A stretch of DNA of 49,510 nt from Enterococcus durans NBRC 100479 = LMG 10746 (GTDB taxonomy: Bacteria > Bacillota > Bacilli > Lactobacillales > Enterococcaceae): assembly GCF_001544215.1 (NCBI RefSeq), contig NZ_BCQB01000023.1:1-49510 (forward strand), in the 5' to 3' direction. This document shows positions 9,675 to 19,888 of this stretch, in pieces (positions within the stretch are counted from its first letter, which is position 1; each line of letters starts with the position of its first letter). The position numbers and the translations under genes were made by a program. The notes below the pieces were generated by a model. That model had not been told where the DNA came from. It worked only from the letters and a program-made list of their open reading frames with translations, and did not search any database.

Positions 9675-9839
9675 ATGGGACAAATCTAAAAAATCTGTTT
9701 TGCTACAGACTCTCGAATAAACGGTGAGAGCAGAAGCAACTCCTTCGGAAATTTCAAAAAAAAAAAACAAGCAATACAAAAAACGTATTGCTCGTTTTTC
9801 TCTCCAATTTCTCCCACCTAAACGACTTTTGCCTCGACG
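9675..9839. repeat. Dispersed palindromic repeat, copy R1
   Basis: This copy shares the GGGACAAATCTAAAAA start, the ACAGACTCTCGAATAAACGG segment and the CCTAAACGACTTTTGCCTCGAC end with other copies. Its central hairpin pairs AACAAGCAATAC with GTATTGCTCGTT around an A-run (about 9767-9796), with T/A tracts on both sides. It follows the 3' end of the plsC-type gene and so may terminate it. Confidence 0.85.
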
Positions 9840-9871
9840 TTTTTGGATGAATCATTTCTACACTTGTTAGA

Positions 9872-10498
9872 TCAATCTTTCTTTTGGATCTCATACTTAA
9901 AATCAGGATTGACTTCTTTATCTAAACGATCAAATGCTGCTTGTGTTCGACGTTCGATTTCCGCCATTCCTTCTTTATCTGTTTTTTTGATATCTGACAA
10001 ATCGATCGGTTCGCCAAAGCGGACGGTCACACGTTTTCGTTTGAATAGATCGCCTAAAGTAAGCGGACCTTGATAGACCGCTGGAACGATTTTTGCTTTT
10101 GACATTCTAGAGATCAACGCCATACCGCCTTTAAGCTCCGTTGCATGCCTTGTTCCACTCGGAAACATGATCAACCCTAGATTCGTTGATTTCAGAATCT
10201 TGACTGGTGTTTTGATTACACTTGGACCTGGGTTATCTCTTTTTACTGGAAATGCGTTGGAATGAGTCAAAATAAAACGTAATACTGGATTTTTGAATAG
10301 CTCTTCTTTTGCCATAAAGCTAAACTCTTTTGGCGCAGCCGCCACAGCAAGATACAAGGGATCCCACCACGTACGGTGCGGAGCAACTAGTATGTAATTC
10401 TCATCTTGTGGCAATACTTCTTTATTTTCATATCGAGCATTTCCGTTGACCAAAGCTAAAATCACGCGGACAATCCCTCTCATAAATCGATAAAACAT
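9872..10498 (-). CDS. plsC: 1-acyl-glycerol-3-phosphate acyltransferase family protein
   Basis: A 208-aa membrane-associated acyltransferase, probably adding the second acyl chain to lysophosphatidic acid in phospholipid synthesis. The catalytic HX4D motif is HRTWWD (in APHRTWWDPL, near residue 41), the acceptor-binding motif is FPSGTR, and a late PAVYQGPLTLG stretch fits motif IV. The hydrophobic N terminus (FMRGIVRVILALVNG) may dip into the membrane. It is a single gene, divergent from trmN6, and ends in repeat R1. Other acyl acceptors are possible within the family, so the symbol is a best guess. Confidence 0.85.
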   Translation of the reverse strand: MFYRFMRGIVRVILALVNGNARYENKEVLPQDENYILVAPHRTWWDPLYLAVAAAPKEFSFMAKEELFKNPVLRFILTHSNAFPVKRDNPGPSVIKTPVKILKSTNLGLIMFPSGTRHATELKGGMALISRMSKAKIVPAVYQGPLTLGDLFKRKRVTVRFGEPIDLSDIKKTDKEGMAEIERRTQAAFDRLDKEVNPDFKYEIQKKD

Positions 10499-10563
10499 AG
10501 TCTCTTCCTTTCTGTGCTTATGGTCATAGTATGCCTAAATTCATTTGACTTTACAAGCTACCT

Positions 10564-10591
10564 TTGTTCTTTTTTATAAAAATAGTATAAT
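10564..10591 (+). promoter_or_regulatory. Promoter of trmN6
   Basis: TTGTTC (10564-10569) and a perfect TATAAT (10586-10591) are separated by 16 bp, about 35 bp before the trmN6 start codon. Confidence 0.75.
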
Positions 10592-10626
10592 ACAAACAAT
10601 TAGTTTTTTCATTTTGGAGGGAATCT

Positions 10627-11361
10627 ATGCTTCACGAATACGAACGAATCGACCAATTATATGCGGAGGATATCAAAATCATCCAAAGCTCAGAAGTTTT
10701 CTCTTTTTCTTTAGATGCTGTTTTACTCGCTAATTTTGCACGAATACCAAAAAAAGGCCAAATCGTTGACCTCTGCGCTGGGAATGGAGCTGTGGGGCTG
10801 TTTTTAAGTAAGCGGACTAACGCCCACATCGATGCAATCGAACTCCAACCACGACTGGCAGATATGGCAAGGCGAAGTATCGCTTTAAATCAACTCGAAA
10901 AGCAAATGACGATCCATACAATTGATTTAAAAGACAGCCTTTCTGTTGTACGTCACAATTCATGTGATCTGGTTGTCTGCAATCCACCTTATTTCAAGGG
11001 GTTACCCACGAATAAAAAAAATCCTAATGAACATCTGGCAATAGCTCGTCATGAAATCTATACCACCTTGGAAGAAGTCATTTCGATCTCTAGTAAGCTT
11101 TTAAAAACAAATGGCAGATTTGCGATGGTCCATCGACCAGATCGCTTTTTGGAAATCATAAAAGTAATGGAAAAACAGCGAATCGCTCCCAAAAAAATCC
11201 AGTTCGTCTACCCTAAAGCTGGGAAAGAAGCAAATATTTTATTAGTTGAGGGAATCAAAGAAGGAAAATTAGATGGATTCAAAGTAGCTCCCCCTTTGAC
11301 TACCTATGATTCAAGTGGTGAATACACTGCGGAAATACGTGCGATGCTTTATGGCCAATGA
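10627..11361 (+). CDS. trmN6: tRNA1(Val) (adenine37-N6)-methyltransferase-like protein
   Basis: A 244-aa class I SAM-dependent methyltransferase of the TrmN6/YabB group. SAM motif I is [11 protein letters not shown] (about residues 47-57), followed by an acidic [10 protein letters not shown] strand. The catalytic N6-adenine motif NPPY occurs in [10 protein letters not shown]. The N-terminal segment with [17 protein letters not shown] is typical of this group. It is expected to methylate A37 of a tRNA; the exact target is inferred from the family. A GGAGG site precedes the ATG. The gene overlaps the following GIY-YIG gene by 11 bp, and the same pairing occurs in other Firmicutes as far as I recall. 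Confidence 0.88.
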   Translation: MLHEYERIDQLYAEDIKIIQSSEVFSFSLDAVLLANFARIPKKGQIVDLCAGNGAVGLFLSKRTNAHIDAIELQPRLADMARRSIALNQLEKQMTIHTIDLKDSLSVVRHNSCDLVVCNPPYFKGLPTNKKNPNEHLAIARHEIYTTLEEVISISSKLLKTNGRFAMVHRPDRFLEIIKVMEKQRIAPKKIQFVYPKAGKEANILLVEGIKEGKLDGFKVAPPLTTYDSSGEYTAEIRAMLYGQ

Positions 11362-11638
11362 ACACTACTTTTATGTTTTGTATTGCAAGGACCACACATT
11401 TTACGGGGGCTACACGACTGATTTGACTAGAAGACTAGGAGAACACAATCGTGGTGTTGGAGCTAAATACACACGATTGCAAAAACGTCGTCCTGTCAAA
11501 ATGATCCATGCCGAAGTATTCGCTTCTCGCAGTGAAGCAACAAAAGCTGAGGCAGCTTTCAAAAAATTAACTCGACTACAAAAAGAGCGCTACTTAACTT
11601 CTCACTCTTCTTGTCCTCTACCAGAAGAAAACAAGTAA
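11351..11638 (+). CDS. GIY-YIG nuclease superfamily protein (YazA/UPF0213 type)
   Basis: A 95-aa single-domain GIY-YIG protein. [20 protein letters not shown] carries the paired Tyr-Gly strands (YVLYC and YGGY), followed by RRLGEHNRG with the conserved Arg, and a Glu/Ala-rich helix ([15 protein letters not shown]). Family members of this size have no settled role; nucleic-acid cleavage is possible. I start at ATG 11351, inside the end of trmN6, because the fold begins there; an upstream in-frame ATG at 11306 adds unrelated residues. It is probably translated by coupling to trmN6. Confidence 0.85.
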   Translation: MANEHYFYVLYCKDHTFYGGYTTDLTRRLGEHNRGVGAKYTRLQKRRPVKMIHAEVFASRSEATKAEAAFKKLTRLQKERYLTSHSSCPLPEENK

Positions 11639-11684
11639 ATCAGATGCTCTTTTCTGACTTTATGAGAATCCTGATCCTATTGAT

Positions 11685-11915
11685 GAGGTCGAGACAAAAG
11701 TCGTTTAGGTTTGAGAAATTGGAGAAAAAAACGAACAATACGTTTTTTGTATTGCTCGTTTTTTTCGAAATTTCCGAAAAACCTGACTTTTGGCCGCCGT
11801 TTATTTGAGAGAGGCTGGGACAGAAGTGTTTAACTCCGAGAAATAAGCCGAAATTCACAAAAATCTGAAAAGCAATTTTCGTGAATTTCGGCTTAATTCT
11901 CGGAGTGAAATTCTT
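11685..11915. repeat. Dispersed palindromic repeat, copy R2
   Basis: This copy contains two structured modules between convergent genes. The first is a hairpin AACGAACAATAC/GTATTGCTCGTT (about 11730-11760) inside the GTCGAGACAAAAGTCGTTTA ... GCCGCCGTTTATT frame. The second is a stem of 25 positions with one mismatch (11834-11858 with 11881-11905). GCTGGGACAGAAGTGTTTAA joins them. Short ORFs here are only readings of the repeat. Confidence 0.9.
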
Positions 11916-11937
11916 CTATTACGGTTTCTTCTTACTG

Positions 11938-13869
11938 TTATTCGTTTATAGTGCTCTCACTGACAGAAACATCTGTATTGCTATTTCCATTGGTTGTATC
12001 TTTCGTTGTTTTCGTGTCTGTTTTGCTTTTGCCTAGCAACGTCTCACTGACCAGATGGATATAGTGTTTCATTCCTTCTGGGTTTGGGTGGACCTGATCA
12101 TCGTAGAACCAGTCACTATGGCCATTACTATAGTCATACCAATCAATCAAAGTGAGGTTGTCATACTTCTTCGCCATATCCGCTAGCATCGCATTTACAT
12201 CATTTTGCCAACGTTTCGTAGGTACGCGAACGTTTACCCAGTAAACTTTGCGGTCACCTAGAGCGCTCATGATGGTATCGAATTGAGCTTCCGTAAATGC
12301 TCCATTTGTACCAAGTCCGATCAATACAGTATCTTTTAACAGATTTTGTTTTTTAAGTTCTTCAATATATGGTTCACTCGCATAAAGTTGGCGACCAACA
12401 TCTCCATCCACAACGACATGCGGATATACCTCTTTCAAATCTGTTGCTGCATCTAGCATAACAGAGTCTCCGAAAGCAGTCAGTTGCAATTTTTGTGCTT
12501 TCTTCCCTTGCTCTACAGTTAGCTCGTACTTATCAAGAATTGCTTGATCCACTGTCCCATCATTCTTTTCAGAATCTTTTTGGCTTTCTTCTGCCAATTT
12601 TTTACTCTCAGCAATTTTTGCTTGTAACTGTTTCTGGTCTGCTGTCACTGAGTCTTTTGGCGCAGTCACAAAACCAACTAAAGCAACGATAACTACCAAA
12701 GTTGCAGGGATAAGCCATGGTTTTTGTTTGCTGATAATCGGTGTTTTGAACCAACCTTTGACTACTTGAAGTGTTCTACTGTAATCAAATCGAGCTAATG
12801 GTCGTTCAATATAGCGATATGACAATTCACTGATGATCAAAATCAAGGAGATTTCGATTACCGTGTGGATCAAGACATGATCGGCAATATCTGACACTTT
12901 GGCTTCATAAAAAATCATCACTGGAAATTGATATAAATAGATTCCGTAGCTTCTTTTTCCGATCCATGTAAATACTGGATTTGTCAGCCAACGATCTAAA
13001 CTTGCACCGGGATGAGCCGTTACAGCAACTAAGATGACACAAAAGATGCTTACTAAGAACATCCCACCATAATAGACGAAACTATAATGATCATCTAAGA
13101 AGAAAAAGAAAAGGATCAATGCAAGTAACGAAATCAATCCAGCTAGATTCAAAATACGTTTTGCTTGCTTTGGAATATTTTTCTTTAAGCGCGTACTCGG
13201 CCAGACAAACGCAAGAGCGCTTCCCATCCAGATAGAGAATAGACGTGTATCGGTTCCATAATACACACGTGTAGGATCACCACCTGGAGTGTACAAAATC
13301 ATCATCAAGATCGCTGATAAAACAGAGGTCCCTAAAACCGTATAGAAAATCCATTTTCTTTTACGAACAAAAACCATCAATAGAACAAAAATGACCGGCC
13401 AGATCAGATAGTTCTGTGCTTCTACTGCCAACGACCAAATGTGTGTAAACGGGGATTCATTGGCGAATCGATCAAAATAAGATAGTCCATTGTTGATTTG
13501 CCACCAGTTATTGACATAGAGCAAACTACTTACAACGACCCCTCGCAGATTGTTCAATAACCCTCGTTGAAATAAGGTGATGTACGCCGATGCAGTAATC
13601 AATAAAAATGCTAAGCCGGGGTAGAGCCGTTTCATTCGCCGGACATAAAATTGCCAAATGTTGATTTTTCCATCTTGTTCCCATTCTTGTCGCAACAAAT
13701 CAGTAATCAGGTAACCTGATACAACAAAAAATATTGGAACACCCAAGTAGCCGCCCTTCATACTGGTTGGTAATAAATGGTATAAAATGACCCCTACAAC
13801 GGCTAAAGAGCGAATACCATCAAAGCCAGTAATATAGCGACTTTTTTTTAACCTTTTCTTTTTTTCCAT
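11938..13869 (-). CDS. oatA: Acyltransferase 3 / SGNH peptidoglycan O-acetyltransferase (OatA type)
   Basis: A 643-aa membrane enzyme. The N-terminal part is an acyltransferase-3 domain: RYITGFDGIRSLAVVGVILYH at its start and about ten hydrophobic segments to residue ~395. A linker rich in Lys, Glu and Gln follows. The C-terminal extracellular SGNH esterase domain shows FGDSVM (nucleophile Ser near 466), GLGTNG and DQVHPNPEG (catalytic Asp and His near 590). OatA moves acetyl groups to the C6 hydroxyl of MurNAc and gives lysozyme resistance. A related wall-polymer target cannot be excluded. It is a single gene between repeat R2 and a 190-bp upstream region; the Ser/Thr-rich tail at the end is variable in the family. 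Confidence 0.9.
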   Translation of the reverse strand: MEKKKRLKKSRYITGFDGIRSLAVVGVILYHLLPTSMKGGYLGVPIFFVVSGYLITDLLRQEWEQDGKINIWQFYVRRMKRLYPGLAFLLITASAYITLFQRGLLNNLRGVVVSSLLYVNNWWQINNGLSYFDRFANESPFTHIWSLAVEAQNYLIWPVIFVLLMVFVRKRKWIFYTVLGTSVLSAILMMILYTPGGDPTRVYYGTDTRLFSIWMGSALAFVWPSTRLKKNIPKQAKRILNLAGLISLLALILFFFFLDDHYSFVYYGGMFLVSIFCVILVAVTAHPGASLDRWLTNPVFTWIGKRSYGIYLYQFPVMIFYEAKVSDIADHVLIHTVIEISLILIISELSYRYIERPLARFDYSRTLQVVKGWFKTPIISKQKPWLIPATLVVIVALVGFVTAPKDSVTADQKQLQAKIAESKKLAEESQKDSEKNDGTVDQAILDKYELTVEQGKKAQKLQLTAFGDSVMLDAATDLKEVYPHVVVDGDVGRQLYASEPYIEELKKQNLLKDTVLIGLGTNGAFTEAQFDTIMSALGDRKVYWVNVRVPTKRWQNDVNAMLADMAKKYDNLTLIDWYDYSNGHSDWFYDDQVHPNPEGMKHYIHLVSETLLGKSKTDTKTTKDTTNGNSNTDVSVSESTINE

Positions 13870-14062
13870 TCAATATTCCAACTTTTCATAAACTTTTTTC
13901 ATTCATAATATACGTGTGTTAAGTGAAAATAGCAAAATAAATTCCAGCCATTTTACTATTTTTCCTATCATCCCATAAACTTAAAAAAAAAGAACATATT
14001 TTTAATAATTTTAACAAAATTTCAAAAATAACGATAGCAATCAAGAAGAACTTCTTTTATAG

Positions 14063-14102
14063 AAAATGCCGTAAACAGCCTTACGACTGTCTACAGCGTT
14101 TT
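14063..14102 (-). terminator. Terminator of the yitT-type gene
   Basis: Arms of about 16 bp with G-U pairs (14063-14078 with 14087-14102) enclose a short loop and end in TTTTC on the minus strand, 15 bp after the stop codon of the YitT-family gene. Confidence 0.8.
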
Positions 14103-14116
14103 ATTCGTTGTTCACT

Positions 14117-14992
14117 CTAAATACCATCTTCATAAAATCGTCCAAGGATCTGGACGTTTTCCGCGATACTAACGAACGCATGCGGATCAGAGGCTTTCAT
14201 TGCTTCTCTCAATAGCGGTAATTCATATCGTGTCACAATAGTCATCAATACAGTTTGTTTGTCATGCTTATATGCACCTTCTGCTTCATTGATGATCGTG
14301 ATTCCGCGACGCATGCATTTTTGGATTTCATTGACCACTTTTTCTGGATGTTTTGTTACGATCATCACTTGCATTTTCTTTTGTTTCGTGTAGACAACAT
14401 CCGTGACTTTTCCACTGACAAAAATAGAAAGCGTACTATAGAACATGTACTGCCATCCAAAAAGAAGTCCTGCCACAAACACGATCATCGCATTGAAATA
14501 AATCGAAATGGAGCCAATAGATTTACCAGTTTTCTTACGAATTGTGATACTTACGATATCCAATCCGCCAGAAGATATCCCATTCCTTAAAACTAGGCCG
14601 ATACCCAGTCCCATAACAGCTCCACCAAATAACGCACAAATGATTGGATCAGTTGAAAGAACTGTTTGCGGTAAAATATGGATAAAAAGCGAAGTCAAAG
14701 TTACAGTGATAAAGGTAAAAATAGTAAACTTCTTTCCGATTTTTAACCAAGCCAAGATGAATAACGGAACATTCAAGAGATAAAGAGTTGTTGATACTGG
14801 TACTTCAAAACCAATCAATGATTTCGATAAAGTCGTCAGTATTTGAGCTAATCCCGTAATACCACTTGAATAGATATGCCCAGGTTGATAAAAGAAGTTT
14901 AGTGCTACAGATGCAATCAATGCATACACGATAGATGCCGAAAGTTTGGTCGTATAATCATGGTACGTCCAATTTTCGAAAGTTTTTTTCAT
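14117..14992 (-). CDS. YitT family membrane protein (DUF161/DUF2179)
   Basis: A 291-aa integral membrane protein. Five or six hydrophobic segments occupy residues ~15-195, including the conserved GSALG-like stretch LFGGAVMGLGIGLVLRNGISSGGLDIV. A C-terminal cytosolic DUF2179 domain follows (about 210-290, with VMIVTKHPEKVVNEI and HAFVSIAENVQILGRFYEDGI). The family is common in Firmicutes and its substrate or function is not established. The gene stands alone, with its own terminator downstream and a degenerate repeat upstream. Confidence 0.9.
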   Translation of the reverse strand: MKKTFENWTYHDYTTKLSASIVYALIASVALNFFYQPGHIYSSGITGLAQILTTLSKSLIGFEVPVSTTLYLLNVPLFILAWLKIGKKFTIFTFITVTLTSLFIHILPQTVLSTDPIICALFGGAVMGLGIGLVLRNGISSGGLDIVSITIRKKTGKSIGSISIYFNAMIVFVAGLLFGWQYMFYSTLSIFVSGKVTDVVYTKQKKMQVMIVTKHPEKVVNEIQKCMRRGITIINEAEGAYKHDKQTVLMTIVTRYELPLLREAMKASDPHAFVSIAENVQILGRFYEDGI

Positions 14993-15087
14993 GAAAAAGC
15001 CTCACTTTATATGTTATGGCTTAATTATAAAGGGTTTTAGAATTAAATCAAGAAAACATCGACACAAAAAAGCGGCTAGAACCAAAG

Positions 15088-15345
15088 GAATATACTCCCG
15101 AAAAAAATAAGCAAGAATTGACGAAAATCACTGTTCAAATCTTTGAAAATCTCGACTTCTCTCAAGCAGATTTCTTCTTATCGCTTATGTTTCTCCATAT
15201 CGTTTACTCAAAAAAGAGAGTGGACAAACAATCTTGTCTCACCCTCTAAAAGAAGTTTTGAAAGAGTAGCTCAATTCCAATAATAAGCAAGAAAGAATTT
15301 TGTTCAACGACTTTTCATTGTTGAAAAACTTCTAGCTTATTTCTA
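15088..15345. repeat. Degenerate dispersed repeat, copy R3, with aspS terminator hairpins
   Basis: Two inverted structures stand behind aspS. The first is AGAGAGTGGACAA ... TTGTCTCACCCTCT (about 15214-15247), which matches the GGGACAAAAGT/ACTTTTGTCCC type hairpin of copies R4, R7 and R8. The second is AATAAGC ... GCTTATT with an inner TTCAAC/GTTGAA pair (about 15281-15340). The sequence has drifted from the other copies, so membership is inferred. The hairpins are likely terminators of hisS-aspS. Confidence 0.55.
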
Positions 15346-15391
15346 AGAGTTTGCTTTCCCGCGACACACATGCTTCTCGTTTTAATTACAT

Positions 15392-17158
15392 TTATTCTAC
15401 ACTTGTTACGTCAATATTCAAATCGAACAATTGTGCATCGGAAACGGTACTTGGTGCGTCACTCATTACATCTGCGGCTTTTCCGTTTTTAGGGAATGCG
15501 ATTACTTCACGAATATTTTCTTCACCAGCAAGTAGCATGACGAAACGATCTAGTCCTAGAGCGATACCGCCGTGTGGAGGGAATCCGTAATCTAAAGCTG
15601 TCAATAGGAAGCCAAACTGTTCTTCCATTTGTTCTTGAGAAAATCCTAATGTTTTTAATACTTTTTCTTGTAGTTCTCGTGTGTGGATACGGATAGAACC
15701 ACCGCCTAATTCGTAGCCATTCAAAACGATATCATACGCTTCTGCATATACTTTTCCTGGATCAGTACTTAATAATTCTACGTCTTCTGCTTTAGGCATT
15801 GTAAATGGATGGTGCGCAGAGACATACCGTCTTTCTTCTTCTGAATATTCAAATTGAGGCCATTCTGTGATCCATAAGAAATTGAATTTTGATTCATCGA
15901 TCAAGCCTAATTCTTTTCCTAAACGAGAACGGATCGCACCTAGAGTTGCTGCAACGATCTCTTTCTTATCCGCACCAAACAATAGGATATCGCCGACTTC
16001 AGCGTTTGTTGCTGCAACGATTGCTTCCGTTGCATCACCCATGAATTTAGCGATTGGTCCTTTCAATCCATCTTCTTCCACTTTTAGCCATGCCAAGCCT
16101 TTTGCACCGAATTGACTAGCATACTGACCAAGATTATCTAAATCTTTACGGGAATACTTACTTGCAGCATTCTTCGCATTCAGAACTTTCACCACGCCGC
16201 CTTTTTCAAGTGCCATTTGGAATACTTTAAAATCAACATCTTTCACAATATTGCTTAAATCGATCAATTCCATGTCAAAACGTGTATCTGGTTTATCACT
16301 CCCATAACGGTCCATTGCTTCATCATACGTCATACGAGGAAATGGTAAAGTAACATCGATGCCACGAACATCTTTCATTACTTTGGCAATCAATCCTTCC
16401 GTATACGTTTGGATTTCTTCAGTTGTTAAGAAAGTTGTTTCGATATCGACTTGGGTAAACTCAGGTTGGCGGTCACCACGTAAGTCTTCATCACGGAAAC
16501 AACGAACAATTTGGTAATACCGGTCAAAACCAGCATTCATCAGTAATTGTTTAAATAATTGTGGAGATTGTGGCAGCGCATAGAAATGACCTGCATGGAC
16601 ACGAGAAGGAACTAGATAGTCACGCGCTCCTTCTGGTGTTGATTTACCTAGATATGGTGTTTCGATATCTAAAAAGTCGTTATCATCTAAATAGTGACGG
16701 ATTGCTTTCGTTGTTTCATTGCGCATTTTGATATTTTTTGTCATTTTTGGACGACGCAAATCCAAATAACGGTATTTCATACGGATTTCGTCACCGACTG
16801 TTTGATCATCTTCGATTAAAAATGGTGGTGTTTTTGCTTTATTCAAAATAACGATCTCGCTAGCAAATACTTCATATTCACCTGTTACCATTTTTGGATT
16901 GATTGCTAGTTCTTCACGTTTTTTCACAACACCAGTGATCTCAATGACATATTCACTACGACATTTGTCAGCGATTTCCCATGCTTCTTTGTTTACTTCC
17001 GGGTTAAAGACGATTTGGACGATTCCTTCACGGTCACGTAAATCAATAAAAATCACGCCTCCAAGATCCCGGCGTTTTTGGACCCATCCTTTTAATGTGA
17101 CAGTTTGATCTAATTCTTTTTCAGATACCAAACCACAATATGTTGTTCTTTGTGTCAT
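15392..17158 (-). CDS. aspS: Aspartate--tRNA ligase
   Basis: A 588-aa class II aminoacyl-tRNA synthetase that charges tRNA-Asp. The N-terminal OB-fold ([20 protein letters not shown]) binds the anticodon. Class II motif 2 is in [20 protein letters not shown], the GAD insert lies in the middle, and motif 3 is [15 protein letters not shown]. Length fits the bacterial type with a GAD domain. It begins 14 bp after the hisS stop with AGGAGG before the ATG, so it is the second gene of the hisS-aspS operon and comes under the upstream T-box. Confidence 0.98.
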   Translation of the reverse strand: MTQRTTYCGLVSEKELDQTVTLKGWVQKRRDLGGVIFIDLRDREGIVQIVFNPEVNKEAWEIADKCRSEYVIEITGVVKKREELAINPKMVTGEYEVFASEIVILNKAKTPPFLIEDDQTVGDEIRMKYRYLDLRRPKMTKNIKMRNETTKAIRHYLDDNDFLDIETPYLGKSTPEGARDYLVPSRVHAGHFYALPQSPQLFKQLLMNAGFDRYYQIVRCFRDEDLRGDRQPEFTQVDIETTFLTTEEIQTYTEGLIAKVMKDVRGIDVTLPFPRMTYDEAMDRYGSDKPDTRFDMELIDLSNIVKDVDFKVFQMALEKGGVVKVLNAKNAASKYSRKDLDNLGQYASQFGAKGLAWLKVEEDGLKGPIAKFMGDATEAIVAATNAEVGDILLFGADKKEIVAATLGAIRSRLGKELGLIDESKFNFLWITEWPQFEYSEEERRYVSAHHPFTMPKAEDVELLSTDPGKVYAEAYDIVLNGYELGGGSIRIHTRELQEKVLKTLGFSQEQMEEQFGFLLTALDYGFPPHGGIALGLDRFVMLLAGEENIREVIAFPKNGKAADVMSDAPSTVSDAQLFDLNIDVTSVE

Positions 17159-17172
17159 TTTTTCATTTCCTC

Positions 17173-18465
17173 CTACTCGAATAAAGTCATTTCATCATAG
17201 ACTTCATCAAAATGTTCATAAACTTCTGTTAATGGGAAGCTTTTTTCTTTTCTATTTGCCATGGCTTTAACAGTCACTGTCTGATTTTCCAATTCATCTG
17301 CTCCAATGACTAAAACCAATTTTGCATTTGCTTTATCTGCCGTTTTGAATTGGGCTTTTGCTTTACGATTCATGAAGTCACGATCCGCAGAAAAGCCGAA
17401 ATTCCGAATTACTTGTACGAGCTTCAATGCTTCGATGTTTGTTTCTTCACCTAACGCTACAACATAGGCATCTAATTCATTAAATGCAGGGATCACTACT
17501 TCTTCTGCTTCCATTGTCAACAGCAAGCGCTCGATACCCATCGCAAACCCAAATCCAGGTGTTTCTGGACCACCTAACTCTTCGACAAGATTGTCATAAC
17601 GACCTCCTGCGCAAATCGTTGCTTGAGCGCCCATTTTTGGTGCATCACTCATGATTTCAAAAATCGTATGTGTGTAATAATCTAAACCACGTACCATATT
17701 ATGATCGATTTCATAAGGAATATCCAATGCGTCTAGCATTGTCACCACTGTATCGAAGTGTTTTTGGGCTGACTCGCTTAGAAAGTCCAAAATAGAAGGG
17801 GCTTCTGCTACAAATCGTTGATCGCGTTTGTCCTTGCTATCTAGTACACGCAAAGGATTTTCGTGTAGTCTTCGTTTTGAATCTTCACTTAATTGCTCTT
17901 CAAAGGGAACAAGATAGTCGATCAAGGCTTGACGATACGCTTGACGTGTTTCTTTATCTCCTAAAGAATTAATGACTAAACGGATTTGGTTGATTCCTAA
18001 TTGTTTGAAGAAATCAAGTGCCATTACCATGCTTTCAACATCAGTCGCTGGGTTTTCAGAACCAAACGCTTCTACGCCGATTTGATGGAATTGACGCAGT
18101 CTCCCTTTTTGCGGACGTTCATAACGAAACATTGGTCCCATGTAAAAAGTTTTATACGGTTTTGTGTACTCTGGTCCAAATAACTTGTGTTCGACAAAAG
18201 ACCGCACGATTGGAGCTGTTCCTTCTGGTCGAAGGGTCACATGTCTTTCACCTTTATCATAGAAATCATACATTTCTTTTGACACAATATCCGTCGTATC
18301 ACCGACACTTCGAGAAATCACTTCATAATGTTCAAAGATAGGCGTGCGGATTTCATTATATTGATAATCTCTAAATAACAAGCGGGCAGTTTCTTCTACA
18401 AATTGCCATTTTTCTGACTCACCAGGTAAAATATCATTTGTTCCTTTTGGTCTTTGGAAACTCAT
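17173..18465 (-). CDS. hisS: Histidine--tRNA ligase
   Basis: A 430-aa class II synthetase that charges tRNA-His. The start [16 protein letters not shown] is typical. Motif 2 is in [21 protein letters not shown], the histidine-binding HisA motif is [14 protein letters not shown], motif 3 is [13 protein letters not shown], and the C-terminal anticodon domain follows from about residue 330. AAAAGGAGAG precedes the ATG. It is the first gene of hisS-aspS, and the 5' leader is a T-box. Confidence 0.98.
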   Translation of the reverse strand: MSFQRPKGTNDILPGESEKWQFVEETARLLFRDYQYNEIRTPIFEHYEVISRSVGDTTDIVSKEMYDFYDKGERHVTLRPEGTAPIVRSFVEHKLFGPEYTKPYKTFYMGPMFRYERPQKGRLRQFHQIGVEAFGSENPATDVESMVMALDFFKQLGINQIRLVINSLGDKETRQAYRQALIDYLVPFEEQLSEDSKRRLHENPLRVLDSKDKRDQRFVAEAPSILDFLSESAQKHFDTVVTMLDALDIPYEIDHNMVRGLDYYTHTIFEIMSDAPKMGAQATICAGGRYDNLVEELGGPETPGFGFAMGIERLLLTMEAEEVVIPAFNELDAYVVALGEETNIEALKLVQVIRNFGFSADRDFMNRKAKAQFKTADKANAKLVLVIGADELENQTVTVKAMANRKEKSFPLTEVYEHFDEVYDEMTLFE

Positions 18466-18491
18466 TTTTTTCTCTCCTTTTATTTTCTATG

Positions 18492-18737
18492 TAAAAAAAA
18501 ATCCGCCCTCGTTCATCTTGAACAAGGGCGAATGACTAATTCATACACGGTACCACCTAATTTTGAAAGATTGCTCTTTCCTCTTACGATTAACGCTCGT
18601 ACACGGAACGGCTTTTTACACGTTCATCTCCAGAGTGTCTTTCAGAATCGCCCCTTTAGATCATTCTCAGCCCAGATGATCCTCTCTTGTAAAGTCTCAG
18701 AAACCTACTCGCTCTTTCATCGATATTTTCAATATTA
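18492..18737 (-). promoter_or_regulatory. T-box leader of hisS-aspS
   Basis: The T-box sequence AGGTGGTACCGTG is at 18546-18558. Stem III (GAAAGA GCAA TCTTTC) precedes it. The intrinsic terminator (18504-18530, perfect but for G-U pairs, then nine T) ends the leader. In stem I the AGTA element and a GAA strand face each other, and the specifier loop then contains GACAC (18635-18639). Under uncharged tRNA the antiterminator should form and allow transcription of hisS-aspS. The specifier could be GAC (Asp), CAC (His) or both. Confidence 0.93.
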
Positions 18738-18742
18738 ACTAT

Positions 18743-18771
18743 AACTTACTAAAAACAAGTCTTAAAGTCAA
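18743..18771 (-). promoter_or_regulatory. Promoter of hisS-aspS
   Basis: TTGACT (18766-18771) and TAAGTT (18743-18748) are 17 bp apart on the minus strand, just before the T-box leader. Confidence 0.7.
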
Positions 18772-18921
18772 GTAAAATCGAAAGAATAGGTCAGAAACAC
18801 CAAAGAAATTTATGCCGAACAACTATATTCCATGACACTTTTTCATTTTCCTTTCAGAAAGACCTTTTAGTTCAGCTTTTTCCAATTTTGTTTTAGACTA
18901 GACGAAAAGGAGGCCTGTACA

Positions 18922-19872
18922 ATGGCAGAAATAAGAATCGGACACTCACAAGTTTACGCAGAACAACTTGGATTAGGTGCAAACGCTGTAGGTGGTCACA
19001 ATCTCTTTACTGGCTTAGAAGATGAAACTGGAAAACAAGTTGTTCGCACTGCTTTAAATAATGGGATCAACTTGATCGATACAGCATTTGCTTATGGTAA
19101 TGGTCGTTCAGAAGAGTTGATTGGTGAAGTCTTACGAGAAGAAGAATATGATCGCTCGCGTATTGTGATTGCAACGAAAGCAGCACATGTACCAAATAAG
19201 AAAGGTGTTTTTGATAACTCCCCAGAATTTTTGACGCAGTCGGTCGAAGATGCGCTACGCCGTTTGCAAACAGATTACATCGATATTTTTTATATCCATT
19301 TTCCAGATGAGCACACACCTAAAAATGAAGCAATTGCAGCATTACACCAACTAAAAGAAGCTGGTAAGATTCGCGCGATCGGTGTTTCTAACTTCTCACT
19401 AGAACAGTTGAAAGAAGCCAATTTAGATGGCTATGTAGATGTTGTGGAAGATAAGTTCAGTTTGATCTATCGAGAAGCAGAAAAAGAATTGTTTCCTTAT
19501 CTTAAAGAAAATAACATCAGCTTCGTGCCTTACTTCCCACTTGCTTCTGGATTGTTGACTGGCAAGTATCATCTAAATAGTCCCCAAGAATTTGGTGCTC
19601 ATGACCCAAGAAAAAATAGACCTGATTTTCAGGGCGAACGTTTTGAAAAGATCATTCAAGCTGTGGATCAACTTCATCCGTTGGCTGAAAAATATCAAGC
19701 AACAATCGCACAACTTGTGTTAGCTTGGTATATGAAGAATCCACGGATCTCTGTTGTCATACCAGGCGCAAAAAGACCGGAACAAGTTGCGGATAATGCT
19801 CGAGCGTTGGATCTCCATTTATCGAATGAAGATTACCAAACAATCGACCAACTATTTCAACAGTTTAAATAA
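18922..19872 (+). CDS. Aldo/keto reductase
   Basis: A 316-aa NADPH-dependent oxidoreductase with the TIM-barrel AKR signature. LIDTAFAYGNGRSEELIG holds the catalytic Asp and Tyr, VIATKAA holds the Lys, and IDIFYIHFPD the His position. IRAIGVSNFS and VVIPGAKRPEQV are the second and third family signatures; the latter binds cofactor. The carbonyl substrate cannot be predicted. AAAGGAGG precedes the ATG. The gene stands alone, and its 5' region faces the hisS promoter. A long hairpin terminator follows. Confidence 0.92.
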   Translation: MAEIRIGHSQVYAEQLGLGANAVGGHNLFTGLEDETGKQVVRTALNNGINLIDTAFAYGNGRSEELIGEVLREEEYDRSRIVIATKAAHVPNKKGVFDNSPEFLTQSVEDALRRLQTDYIDIFYIHFPDEHTPKNEAIAALHQLKEAGKIRAIGVSNFSLEQLKEANLDGYVDVVEDKFSLIYREAEKELFPYLKENNISFVPYFPLASGLLTGKYHLNSPQEFGAHDPRKNRPDFQGERFEKIIQAVDQLHPLAEKYQATIAQLVLAWYMKNPRISVVIPGAKRPEQVADNARALDLHLSNEDYQTIDQLFQQFK

Positions 19873-19888
19873 TCAAACCTAATCCACT

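Noticed and set aside
11351-11638. GIY-YIG gene as a homing endonuclease
   Set aside because: Single short domain without a DNA-binding tail, coupled to trmN6, and not inserted in an intron or foreign DNA.
11611-11858. ORFs of 65 and 72 aa on both strands after the GIY-YIG gene
   Set aside because: They lie inside repeat R2 and their peptides reflect its palindromes.
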